Shown here in pieces: positions 46,001 to 54,411 of a stretch of DNA of 64,000 nt (the first letter of the stretch is position 1; each line of letters starts with the position of its first letter). The stretch is from assembly GCA_016888885.1 (NCBI GenBank), contig CP069437.1:2542001-2606000 (forward strand), in the 5' to 3' direction. Origin of the DNA: Faucicola sp902506215 (GTDB lineage: Bacteria > Pseudomonadota > Gammaproteobacteria > Pseudomonadales > Moraxellaceae). Below the pieces are notes generated by a model. The model did not search any database. It saw nothing but the letters and a program-made list of their open reading frames with translations, and had not been told where the DNA came from. A program made the position numbers and the translations under genes.

Positions 46001-46450
46001 ATGGAAATTCGTATGTGTTGTGCTCATGTATCAAAAAATCGTCAAGCGGGTTTTACCTTAATTGAAGTCATGGTGGTGATTGTCATTTTGGCAATTTTGG
46101 CAGGTCTTGTGGTACCCAAAGTAGTGGGTCAAAGTGACAAAGCACGCATCAAAACCACCGAAACGGCTTTATCCACCACCTCAAATGCCATTGATATGTT
46201 TAAAGTGGACAATGGTCGCTATCCCACCACCCAAGAAGGGTTAGAAGCCTTAAATAAACCACCACAAGGCGCCAAAAACTGGCCAGAGGGCGGGTATATT
46301 AAAGGCGGTTTTCCGAAAGATGGCTGGGATAATGACCTACAATACGTTATCCCAGGTACCGAAGGCAGAACCTATGATTTATTCTCATTGGGCGCTGATG
46401 GCAAAGAAGGCGGCGAAGGACAAGACGCAGACATTTTTGCTAAGTTATAA
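46001..46450 (+). CDS. gspG: Type II secretion major pseudopilin GspG
   Basis: 149 residues. A prepilin peptidase site G17/F18 (QAG|FTLIEVMVVIVILAILAGLVVP) with Glu at +5 is followed by the GspG-specific C-terminal part: NGRYPTTQEGLEAL, GWDNDLQYVIPG and DLFSLGADG, where the calcium-binding loop lies. It forms the pseudopilus that pushes exoproteins through the secretin. ATG 46001 gives a 17-residue leader; an ATG four codons later is possible. Confidence 0.95.
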   Translation: MEIRMCCAHVSKNRQAGFTLIEVMVVIVILAILAGLVVPKVVGQSDKARIKTTETALSTTSNAIDMFKVDNGRYPTTQEGLEALNKPPQGAKNWPEGGYIKGGFPKDGWDNDLQYVIPGTEGRTYDLFSLGADGKEGGEGQDADIFAKL

Positions 46451-46475
46451 GTTTGGTGTTTTCACTGGGTTAACG

Positions 46476-46505
46476 AAATCAGAGTCACGCACTCTGATTT
46501 TTTTT
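46476..46505 (+). terminator. gspG terminator
   Basis: AAATCAGAGT-cacgc-ACTCTGATTT followed by T; 25 bases after the stop. Confidence 0.88.
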
Positions 46506-46566
46506 GCTAGGTTTTTGGACAGGGATTAGCTAAAATTAGCCGTCATAGTATAATTACGTGGCTTAA

Positions 46567-46641
46567 AACGTATAAATCTGAAACGTATAAATTTAAAACG
46601 TATAAATTTAAAACCTGTGAATTTAAAACATATGAGAAGTT
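46567..46641 (+). repeat. Five 15-bp tandem repeats in the dsbD leader
   Basis: AACGTATAAATTTAA repeats at 46567, 46582, 46597, 46612 and 46627, the last two degenerate. Copies 1-3 contain TATAAA/TATAAT-like boxes, so the array may also carry promoter -10 elements for dsbD. Confidence 0.9.
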
Positions 46642-46645
46642 GTCT

Positions 46646-48799
46646 TTGAAAAATATATCCCCTATGCCTACGCCCCTGTGTTGTTTTCGAACCGTGAGTC
46701 GTCATGTCTCTTTGCTTGGCATGCTACTGGCTGTCACTAGCCTCACTATGCCAAACGCCCAAGCGATTAGTTTAAGCGAGGTTTTTGGCGGTAATGACAA
46801 TCCCAGCTTGACCGCCAAAGACAAGCCGCTACCGGTGCATGAGGCTTTTAAAGTCTACACGGAGCAAAAAGGGCAAGTAGTGACCATTCATGTGGATGTC
46901 AAACCAGGCTATTATGCGTATCGGGATAAATTAACCTTACAATTGCCTGATGGGGTAACAGCGACGCCGCTACAATTTAGTGCAGCACCGACCTATGTGG
47001 ATGACCCGGATTTTGGTCGGGTGCCTGTATTTGAACAATCCTTTACTGCCACAACCACCTTGAGCGCGGATAAGGCAATCACCTCGCAACCTGCTACGGT
47101 CAAATGGCAGGGCTGTGCCAAGGTAGGACTTTGCTATCCCCCTGAAAAGACCAAATTTGTCATCACCCAATTGGCAGCTTCCACCAAAAATGGCGCAAAA
47201 AAATCAGACGCAATGTCGTCAAAAACCGCCCAAGCCAAAGTCACCAATACTGTGGCGACGACCAATGACGCCGCCCCGACAACGACTCAGCAATCTGCTA
47301 GCTTGCCCCCTGCTAAAACCGTCAATGAGGCAACTAGCACACCGTCTGCCAAACAAGCGCTGTCCAGTGGCAATACAGCCGCAGCGGGGCAGCAGGTTGC
47401 ATCAACCACAGCGCAGTTAATGGCATCCGCCCCTGTCGTATCTATGGCATCCTCTCAACCTGTCCAAACAACTGTCATGACTAAACCCGCGGCTTCATCG
47501 GCGGCGGTGGCAACGAGTTTGAGCGGTAGCGCTAGCAATCAAGATATTTTTGGATTGACCAAACATAGCGGTGTTGCATTATTGCTGTTGTTTTTAGCAG
47601 GATTAGGGTTAGCGTTTACCCCTTGTGTGTTACCCATGCTGCCGATTGTAGCCAATATCGTTGCCCGTCAACATCGTCCATCTGCCAAAAAAGGGTTATT
47701 ACTCACGGGCAGTTATGGTTTGGGTGTTGCCACCAGTTATGGCATTTTGGGCGCAGTGATTGCGTTATTTGGGCAATCTTTGGGGATACTAAACTGGCTA
47801 CAAAACCCTGTTATTTTGCTAATTTTTGCAGGGCTATTTATCCTGCTTGGACTGTACATGTTGGATGTCATTCGCTGGCAACTGCCGCATGCGCTTCGTG
47901 TTAAGTTCCAAAAAATCAGCCAAATTGGGGCAAATCGACTCGGTAGCTTAAGTGGTAGTTATTTGACGGGCTTGTTCTCTGCGCTGGTTGTCTCCCCTTG
48001 TGTGACGGCACCCCTTGCAGGTGCGTTGGCAGGTGTGGCAGCGCTGGGTGATCCTGTGATGGGGTTTGCCGCATTGTTTTTATTGGGGCTTGGGCTATCC
48101 ACACCGCTCATTTTACTCGGCGCCACCCAAGGTAATTTTATGCCAAAAGCAGGCGAGTGGATGAACTGGGTCAAAACCAGTTTTGGTTTGCTGTTATTTG
48201 GCGTCGCTTTATTGATGATAGAGCGTATATGGCTATCAAGCTGGATGCTGCTGCTATGGGCGCTGTGGTTTGCTGTGATTGGCTTATGGCTGTGGCGCTG
48301 GCAGGGCAAAAAAGGTCAATTACTCACTCAAGCACTAGCATTGCTAGCATGGATTTGGTCAGCGTGTCTTGTAATAGGCGCTGCCTCAGGTAGTCAAGAT
48401 AGTTGGCAGCCGCTTAACAAGCTTGTGAATACTTCAGGGCAATCGGCATTCACGGCAACAAAGACCACCCAAACGATTACAATCACTAAACTGTCAGAGC
48501 TTGAACCCTTGCTTACGCAATATCCAAAGCTAGTCGTCGATGTCACCGCAGAGTGGTGCATTGAATGTCGTATCATGGATAAAACACTTTTCGCCAACCC
48601 GCCGCAAAGTTTAGCTAGCTGGCAAGTTGTCAAACTCGATGTGACTGACAATACGGCGGATAGCCAAGCAATCTATAAAAAACTAGCCGTGTTCGGTCCG
48701 CCTGTATTGTTGTTTTACCAAAACGGTCAACTGGTAGCAAGACAAAACGGTGAGGTCAAACGCCCTGATTTTGAGCAACTCTTGTCCCAATTAAATTAA
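46646..48799 (+). CDS. dsbD: Thiol:disulfide interchange protein DsbD
   Basis: Signal peptide (cleavage near NAQA), N-terminal periplasmic domain with WQGCAKVGLCYPP (reactive Cys pair, residues 157/163), a Ser/Ala/Thr-rich linker of about 130 residues, eight-helix membrane domain (TPCVLPMLP, SPCVTAPLAG with the membrane cysteines), and a C-terminal thioredoxin domain with CIEC at 638-641. It moves electrons from cytoplasmic thioredoxin to periplasmic DsbC and others. No ATG has a good ribosome binding site; TTG 46646 with GAGAAG upstream is the best start (TTG 46640 and ATG 46664 also fit). The linker is unusually long. Confidence 0.92.
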   Translation: MKNISPMPTPLCCFRTVSRHVSLLGMLLAVTSLTMPNAQAISLSEVFGGNDNPSLTAKDKPLPVHEAFKVYTEQKGQVVTIHVDVKPGYYAYRDKLTLQLPDGVTATPLQFSAAPTYVDDPDFGRVPVFEQSFTATTTLSADKAITSQPATVKWQGCAKVGLCYPPEKTKFVITQLAASTKNGAKKSDAMSSKTAQAKVTNTVATTNDAAPTTTQQSASLPPAKTVNEATSTPSAKQALSSGNTAAAGQQVASTTAQLMASAPVVSMASSQPVQTTVMTKPAASSAAVATSLSGSASNQDIFGLTKHSGVALLLLFLAGLGLAFTPCVLPMLPIVANIVARQHRPSAKKGLLLTGSYGLGVATSYGILGAVIALFGQSLGILNWLQNPVILLIFAGLFILLGLYMLDVIRWQLPHALRVKFQKISQIGANRLGSLSGSYLTGLFSALVVSPCVTAPLAGALAGVAALGDPVMGFAALFLLGLGLSTPLILLGATQGNFMPKAGEWMNWVKTSFGLLLFGVALLMIERIWLSSWMLLLWALWFAVIGLWLWRWQGKKGQLLTQALALLAWIWSACLVIGAASGSQDSWQPLNKLVNTSGQSAFTATKTTQTITITKLSELEPLLTQYPKLVVDVTAEWCIECRIMDKTLFANPPQSLASWQVVKLDVTDNTADSQAIYKKLAVFGPPVLLFYQNGQLVARQNGEVKRPDFEQLLSQLN

Positions 48800-48804
48800 C
48801 TCTA

Positions 48805-48864
48805 AACTCAGTTAAAGAAAATTCAGTTCAAGAAAACTCAGTTCAAGAAAACTCAGTCAAATGA
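48805..48864 (+). repeat. Four 15-bp tandem repeats after dsbD
   Basis: AACTCAGTTCAAGAA and variants at 48805, 48820, 48835 and 48850, in the 100-base gap between dsbD and the lipoprotein gene. Confidence 0.88.
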
Positions 48865-48899
48865 TTCATTGACCCATCCAACCATTAAGGCTAAAAAAA

Positions 48900-49493
48900 T
48901 TGAACTATCACTTAGCAAAGTCTATAGCCATCTCGTTAACTTTGGGGGTGCTAATTTTTGTCACTGGGTGTTCCCATGAAGGCAATGCCGACCAACAGCC
49001 CAGCCAAAATAAAAGCCAAAACCAAAGCGGAAATAGCCAGTTAGCAAGCTCAAATTCACCGTTAGTGGACTCAAAGTCCAATCAACAGACGGCTAAAAAC
49101 TCAAGCCCTTATACTGACAAAAAACGTCAGGCAACAAATATTCAATGCAACAATGCCGCCATTAATCAAGCTTATCAAGCCAAAAATCCCAGCGTTAAAC
49201 GACAAGTTTTAGGGTGTGGTACGGTGATTAAAGTGCTAAAAGACGATAATGAGGGTAGCCGGCATCAAAAATTTTTGGTCAAAATTGATAACTACCCAAA
49301 CATCACGGTGTTAATTGCCCATAATATTGATTTGGCACCGCGCATCGAGGGTATCGAAACCAAAAATCCCATTCGTTTTTATGGTGAATATATTTATAAC
49401 GACAAAGGTGGCGTTGTACATTGGACACACCGTGACCCCGCTAGCCGTCATCAAGACGGTTGGCTTGAGTATAAAGGCCAGCAGTATCAATAG
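48900..49493 (+). CDS. DUF3465-like lipoprotein
   Basis: 197 residues from a TTG start with TTAAGG upstream. Lipoprotein signal with lipobox VTGC (Cys24), a Gln/Ser/Asn-rich linker to about residue 80, then a compact domain: GCGTVIKVLKDDNEGSRHQKFLVKID and HNIDLAPRI and GEYIYNDKGGVVHWTHRDP. This OB-fold-like arrangement matches the DUF3465 family as I recall it. Function is unknown. It should be anchored in a membrane facing the periplasm. Confidence 0.75.
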   Translation: MNYHLAKSIAISLTLGVLIFVTGCSHEGNADQQPSQNKSQNQSGNSQLASSNSPLVDSKSNQQTAKNSSPYTDKKRQATNIQCNNAAINQAYQAKNPSVKRQVLGCGTVIKVLKDDNEGSRHQKFLVKIDNYPNITVLIAHNIDLAPRIEGIETKNPIRFYGEYIYNDKGGVVHWTHRDPASRHQDGWLEYKGQQYQ

Positions 49494-49648
49494 AATTATC
49501 CATACAAGCACCAATAGAAATAACAATAATTGACGAGCCAATAGTGGATTGGAACTTTACTTTACTGTTAAAAATTATTATGTATTTGTTAACTATTTGT
49601 CATCAATTTTTGCTATCATGAACGATATTTTTGTAAGAAGGTCAACCT

Positions 49649-50965
49649 ATGTCACAACTTACGCTTTACCGTACCGCTTTATCGCTTGCTATACTAGCCA
49701 CACTAACAGTTACAGCAACTACGCAGGCAAAAACTTCAACAAAAGCTTCAACAAAAGCTTCAACAAAAGCTTCAACAAAAGCTTCAACAAAAGCTTCAAC
49801 AAAACCCTCAACACAAGATTCAACAAAAACTTTAATAACAACAACCGTTATTCCTGTCGACGAGCAAATGCTGCTAACCTGTTCAAAAATCACTGACAAT
49901 GTCGCGCGTCTAGCTTGTTTTGACAAGATAAGCGTTGGTAAAATCGAACCCGAAGCCAAGGCGCCCCTTGATATTGCCAAAACCTTGAAAGTGAGTATCA
50001 AAGAAGGTAAAGCAGTGCCCGTGTTAGCCGTGGATCAAACGACAACCGTCACGACTCCCACTAAAAACGAGCAAAAAAAACTGGATTACTTGGTACCCAA
50101 CAAGCAAGACAAAACCATCTTAAAACAATTGGGGGTGACTGCAACAGATGTGGAAAAATATACGCCACTGAGTGTGTTATATGACTTGGATAAAAATGAT
50201 CCCAAAGGGATACTGACGATACGTCCGCATTTGCCCATGTATGTCATGCCGCTTTGGTACAACGCGACGCCAAACTATGATATTCATTCGCCCACCCAAG
50301 ATCATGTTCGCGCATCGAAAGATTATTTGCAGCACTTAGATAGCAAGCTGCAAATTTCAATGAAAACCAAGCTTGCCCAAGATGTGTTCGATACCAATGC
50401 CGATGTTTGGCTTGGCTATACCCAGCAGTCTTATTGGCAAGTGTACAATGGTAAGTATTCAAGACCTTTTCGCAGCTCAGATTACCAACCAGAGATATTT
50501 TTGACCCAGCCTATCAAGGGTGATTTGCCTGGGAATGGCTCATTAAGAATGTTAGGCGCAGGGCTCGTGCATGAATCAAATGGACAATCAGACCCGTTAT
50601 CACGCTCTTGGAATCGTATCTATGCGATGGCAGGGACAGAGTGGGGCAAACTTACCGTGATTCCAAGACTGTGGCTCATCGCAAATGAAGAATCGGATAA
50701 CCCAGATATTGGCGATTACATGGGCTATGGCGATGTGCGTTGGTTGTATTCGCTCAATGACCAAAGCACGGTGGGCGGTGTGATGCGTTATAATCCAAGT
50801 ACCAATAAAGGCGCTATACAGGTGGATTATGCTTATCCATTGAAAGGCGGTATGAAAGCGATTTTACAAGTATTCCATGGCTATGGTGAAAACATCCAAG
50901 ACTATAATCATAAGAGCACCAATATCGGTATTGGTTTTATGTTCAATGATTTTAAAGGGCTTTAA
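49649..50965 (+). CDS. pldA: Outer-membrane phospholipase A
   Basis: 438 residues. Signal peptide to about residue 27, then an AST-K repeat (residues 27-59), a linker, and the OMPLA beta-barrel. The catalytic triad His308-Ser310-Asn322 is in HESNGQSDPLSRSWNRIY, with the same 2 and 14 residue spacing as in E. coli PldA (142/144/156). It cleaves acyl chains of outer-membrane phospholipids. AGAAGG precedes the ATG. N-terminal residues 60-200 are longer than in E. coli. Confidence 0.93.
   Translation: MSQLTLYRTALSLAILATLTVTATTQAKTSTKASTKASTKASTKASTKASTKPSTQDSTKTLITTTVIPVDEQMLLTCSKITDNVARLACFDKISVGKIEPEAKAPLDIAKTLKVSIKEGKAVPVLAVDQTTTVTTPTKNEQKKLDYLVPNKQDKTILKQLGVTATDVEKYTPLSVLYDLDKNDPKGILTIRPHLPMYVMPLWYNATPNYDIHSPTQDHVRASKDYLQHLDSKLQISMKTKLAQDVFDTNADVWLGYTQQSYWQVYNGKYSRPFRSSDYQPEIFLTQPIKGDLPGNGSLRMLGAGLVHESNGQSDPLSRSWNRIYAMAGTEWGKLTVIPRLWLIANEESDNPDIGDYMGYGDVRWLYSLNDQSTVGGVMRYNPSTNKGAIQVDYAYPLKGGMKAILQVFHGYGENIQDYNHKSTNIGIGFMFNDFKGL
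49729..49824 (+). repeat. 12-bp in-frame repeats inside pldA
   Basis: AAAAGCTTCAAC repeated about eight times (five perfect, 49741-49800), encoding Lys-Ala-Ser-Thr. Changes of copy number would keep the reading frame. Confidence 0.95.
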
Positions 50966-50973
50966 CTGCGTTT

Positions 50974-51717
50974 ATGGCAATCATAGCCCCCTTGCCTTGG
51001 TGGCGATTGCCCTTTGCCATGGCGCTAGTGTATCAAGCAAAAGTTCATCACCGTTGCCAATTATGTGGCATCAATGATTGCGCTGCAGCACGCTTTGATA
51101 ACTTAGCACCGCGTCACCATGAGCATTGGTTCAATCGACAGCAATTTCTTTGTCAGCCATGCCATAGCCAGTTTGCATGGTCAGCGTCATGCTTTACTTT
51201 GCAACTCAAGCAAACGTCACTGCGTGGCGTAGCCAGCGGCTACTATCAATATCCCCTCAATAAAATCATGCTTGGGTACAAAAATGGGCAGCAGTTACAT
51301 CATCTGCCCGTTTTGGTACACGCCATCCGCCAGCTTAAGCTGCCTCAAGGATGCCATGCCAAAAATTCGTTAATCGTTAAAGTGCCAACAAGTTTACAGC
51401 GCATTAGGCAACGCGGCTTCGATCCGCTTGCCATTTTAACCGCTTATCTAAGCTTTCACTGGCAAATCCCTGTTTTTACCGGTGTGCAGCGAATGGATCG
51501 ACCTCACCAGCAGGGTCTAAGCCGAGAGGAGCGTTTAGATAATATCAAAGATGCGTTTTCTCTGACAGATATGCCCCCTAGCAAACATTTGATTTTGTTT
51601 GATGATGTGGTGACGACAGGCGCCACCCTGTCTGAATTGGCTAATCTACTCACAAATTATTACCCATCTGCCCATATTCATGCGTATTCAATCTTACATG
51701 GTAAGGTTTTGCATTAG
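50974..51717 (+). CDS. comF: ComF family protein
   Basis: 247 residues. An N-terminal cysteine cluster (CQLCG and CQPCH) likely binds zinc, and the C-terminal phosphoribosyltransferase fold has the PRPP motif LFDDVVTTGATLSE. ComF/GntX proteins are needed for DNA uptake in transformation of several bacteria; type IV pilus genes lie just beyond. The gap after pldA is 8 bases, so both may share a transcript. Confidence 0.9.
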   Translation: MAIIAPLPWWRLPFAMALVYQAKVHHRCQLCGINDCAAARFDNLAPRHHEHWFNRQQFLCQPCHSQFAWSASCFTLQLKQTSLRGVASGYYQYPLNKIMLGYKNGQQLHHLPVLVHAIRQLKLPQGCHAKNSLIVKVPTSLQRIRQRGFDPLAILTAYLSFHWQIPVFTGVQRMDRPHQQGLSREERLDNIKDAFSLTDMPPSKHLILFDDVVTTGATLSELANLLTNYYPSAHIHAYSILHGKVLH

Positions 51718-51776
51718 GTTCTGCTTGTCACTGTTTTATGAACAAAGTTACACTACCATACCGTTAAAGCTCGCAG

Positions 51777-51900
51777 TTGACTTCCTCCCCTTGCTAAAGC
51801 AAGGGGATTCCTTCTACAAGACGGTCAAGCCCGACCGCAAGAATGTTCTTACTGGCGTTAATATCTCTATCATGCCATGTGCCACACGTTGCACATATCC
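51777..51900 (-). ncRNA. Predicted omega-RNA at the TnpB right end
   Basis: In known TnpB elements the guide RNA covers the 3' end of tnpB and the right-end hairpin, and the guide is the flanking host DNA. Here the flank on the minus strand begins CTGCGAGCTTTAACGGTA (51776 down). The 5' boundary (about 51900) is a guess. Confidence 0.5.
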
Positions 51901-52900
51901 ATTCTCTTATTCCAAGCGATTTTCTACCTTTCGGACTATTGGCGGTGATTTCACCGCAACACGAACATCGCTGGGTCGTGTATCTCTCATTCACGATTTC
52001 AAAACGGCAACCTGCGTTCTCGCATTTGTAGGTCAGTTGTCGTTTCAGTTCAAACCAGCCTGCATCGTAAACCGATTTGGCGAGTTTGCCTTTTTTACTA
52101 TTAAATTGATTACTCTGAATATCACCGACCACGATTAGGGCATTGTCTTTGACTAATTGGGTGGTAAATTTATGGATTAAGTCTTGGCGTGTGTTTTTGA
52201 TTTTGGCATGGATTGCCTTGACACGCTGTTTGTTTTTGGCACGTTGGGCGGTGGCTAACGCTTTGGCATATTTGAGCGTTTGCTTGATTTGTAGCTTGTC
52301 ACCGTTTGAGACGGTGGCACTGTCTTTAAGCCCTAAGTCAATGCCTACACTGCCTGTACCGCATTGTGTCTTGGGGTAGTCTTTGACGGTGATACAGGCA
52401 TACCAACGATTACGGCTATCTTGCACAATCTCGCAGGTATTGATTTGGTATAAGCTAAGGTTGTAGCTGTCCCATAGGTCAATGATTAGTTTCTGCCCTT
52501 TGGCTAGGCTAAGTTGTAAGGTGGATTTTAGACCCTTTTTACCTGTGGCATGGGTGGCGATGTGTTTGATGGCGAATTGTTTAAAGGGTAGCCAACCCAA
52601 GCTTTTACGCTTTGATGTTGGGTTGTTGGTTCGCCATGACAATTTAGCTTTTTTGAATTGTTTTCTAGCTTTGGCATGGGTTTCATTGATGGCTTGAATG
52701 GTTTGCGAGTGTAAGCCAAGTAGTTCACCGCTACCTTTGGTGTAGTCGTTTAGGTCGTAAGCACTAAAGAACTTGCCAGTACGCTTAAGATGCTCATAGC
52801 TTAACGCATTAACGTAGTTCCATACGAAATTAACCGAACCGCTTAGGCGGTTGAGTTTATCAGTATGTTTGTCTCGTATGCGTAACTTGAGTGTTTTCAT
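51794..52900 (-). CDS. tnpB: TnpB RNA-guided nuclease
   Basis: 368 residues from ATG 52900. The split RuvC domain reads: RuvC-I D188 in GIDLGLKDS; the usual RuvC-II Glu position is Gly259 (VVGDIQ); RuvC-III D346 in HDRDINAS. The zinc finger is C312/C315 and C336/C339. A Glu at 305 (VNERYTTQRCS) may replace the missing one. TnpB cuts DNA with an RNA made from the right end of the element and helps the element persist. The stop codon lies in the loop of the right-end hairpin. Confidence 0.92.
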   Translation of the reverse strand: MKTLKLRIRDKHTDKLNRLSGSVNFVWNYVNALSYEHLKRTGKFFSAYDLNDYTKGSGELLGLHSQTIQAINETHAKARKQFKKAKLSWRTNNPTSKRKSLGWLPFKQFAIKHIATHATGKKGLKSTLQLSLAKGQKLIIDLWDSYNLSLYQINTCEIVQDSRNRWYACITVKDYPKTQCGTGSVGIDLGLKDSATVSNGDKLQIKQTLKYAKALATAQRAKNKQRVKAIHAKIKNTRQDLIHKFTTQLVKDNALIVVGDIQSNQFNSKKGKLAKSVYDAGWFELKRQLTYKCENAGCRFEIVNERYTTQRCSCCGEITANSPKGRKSLGIREWICATCGTWHDRDINASKNILAVGLDRLVEGIPLL

Positions 52901-53248
52901 GCAAATTATTTTAGCAAAATTTATGCAAGCGTTATAGTGTACAAGTTGCCTTATATCCACCGCCTAAAGTCGGTGGTTTTACGGCAAGGGGTGATAAAAA
53001 TAGGCTACAAGTAGGTTGTTGGAAGGATGCTTTAAAATACTGAGCTAAAAATGATTTGATAATACGTGAGCACCCTTTCGTCCTAATTCGATTAGCAACG
53101 ATAAGTGGCTGAGGTAAACTATCGGTAGTAAGCTTTAGGTATGACAATTAACAAAAACACTGCGATAATAGGTATGTTTTTTGCTTTAATGTTAGAATTG
53201 TTTGTGCTAGCAAACATGGTATGATAGATCGTTTATCGAGGGGTATGG

Positions 53249-53803
53249 ATGGGTATCGTGATGAAAGTTTTGAACAGACAGTATCATCGTGACCAATATC
53301 GTGAACAAGGTTTTACGCTGATTGAGCTTGTCATCACCATTGCGATTATGGCTATCATTGCGGCGATGGCAGCGCCTAGTATGCAAAAACAGATACGACA
53401 AGCGAGAATCAAAGATGGGGCAAACATCATTGAAGCTGCGCTAAAAGATGCTAGAACCCAAGCAATGATTGCTCAGCGATCTACTAGGGTAGTGCTAACC
53501 AACAGCGCATCAAGCAAAAAAATTACCGTATTGTATGTAAAAAGGTCGTCAACGGATGCCGATGAAATACTGTCTGATTATACGCTAGACAAAAATTTGA
53601 CGATTACCACTAGCCCGACTGCCTTAACTGCAGTTAGTTTTACCCCTTACAAAAAAGCTTACCAAGGGGACACGGGAACAGGGACTCTTACAGATAACTC
53701 GACCAATTTTTCAGTGTGTTATGGCGCTGGGTCTGATAAATATACCATTACGGTCGATGCAAGCAGTAATATTGTCACTAGCAAAAATGGAACATGTTCA
53801 TGA
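53249..53803 (+). CDS. fimT: Minor type IV pilin FimT/FimU
   Basis: 184 residues. A prepilin leader of 21 residues ends REQG|FTLIELVITIAIMAI with Glu+5; the C-terminal domain is GspH-like. FimT/FimU is the first minor pilin of the priming complex with PilVWX. First gene of the operon; pilV overlaps its end. ATG 53249 is preceded by GGGG, and ATG 53261 is also possible. Confidence 0.9.
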   Translation: MGIVMKVLNRQYHRDQYREQGFTLIELVITIAIMAIIAAMAAPSMQKQIRQARIKDGANIIEAALKDARTQAMIAQRSTRVVLTNSASSKKITVLYVKRSSTDADEILSDYTLDKNLTITTSPTALTAVSFTPYKKAYQGDTGTGTLTDNSTNFSVCYGAGSDKYTITVDASSNIVTSKNGTCS

Positions 53804-54411
53804 ATTCACAAAAAGGTATTGGATTGGTTGAAGTTTTGGTAGCTTTACTTTTACTTGCGATTGCTGTTTTGGGATTTTCGGCAATGCAGATGACCGCAGT
53901 CAAAGCCACCGATGAGAGTTTGATGCGTACCCGAGCATTAACGGTACTGCGTGGTGCAGCCGAGATGATGCGAGCAAATATAGATGGCATACCCGCATTC
54001 AAAACAGCGATTAACGGCACCGCCACTACACTCACCAATACAGATACTAGCAATGTGGCTATCACCAAAGATAGTTGTATGACAGGTGGTACGCCTGTGT
54101 CCTGTACGATTAAGCAATTGGCAGTAAAAGACGCCTTAACCGTCAAGCAATATGCCACAGACAATGGCTTGAACGTGGGTATGGCAACTTGCCCTACCAA
54201 ACGCACGACAACCACTAGCGCTAGTGGTGTTGCCACAACGATTAGTACGGTTGGACAAGACCGCCAATGCCTGATTGCTGCTTGGGGTGATACCGACCCG
54301 ATTTTTTTGGATACCGCCGTTGCATCCGATACGACTAAAGACAAACCCTGCGCTAATGAAGATGCGGTCTATAATTTTGGTGCACAATGCTTCATTATGG
54401 AGGCTTATTGA
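53794..54411 (+). CDS. pilV: Minor type IV pilin PilV
   Basis: 205 residues with leader QKG|IGLVEVLVALLLLAIAVLGF, Glu at +5, followed by RALTVLRGAAEMMRAN, the PilV pattern. Second gene of the minor-pilin operon; it overlaps fimT, and its stop overlaps the pilW ATG. ATG 53794 and ATG 53800 are both in frame. Confidence 0.9.
   Translation: MFMNSQKGIGLVEVLVALLLLAIAVLGFSAMQMTAVKATDESLMRTRALTVLRGAAEMMRANIDGIPAFKTAINGTATTLTNTDTSNVAITKDSCMTGGTPVSCTIKQLAVKDALTVKQYATDNGLNVGMATCPTKRTTTTSASGVATTISTVGQDRQCLIAAWGDTDPIFLDTAVASDTTKDKPCANEDAVYNFGAQCFIMEAY

Larger units (their letters stand above)
51777..52993 (-). mobile_element. IS200/IS605-type element with TnpB only
   Basis: About 1.2 kb without a tnpA. 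The right end carries the hairpin CCCCTTGC-TAAA-GCAAGGGG (51787-51806) and ends GGAAGTCAA; the left end carries CCACCG-actttagg-CGGTGG (52958-52977). A T-rich TTTAT just outside the left end is the candidate target-adjacent motif. Such elements move through a TnpA supplied elsewhere. It sits between comF and fimT. Confidence 0.85.
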
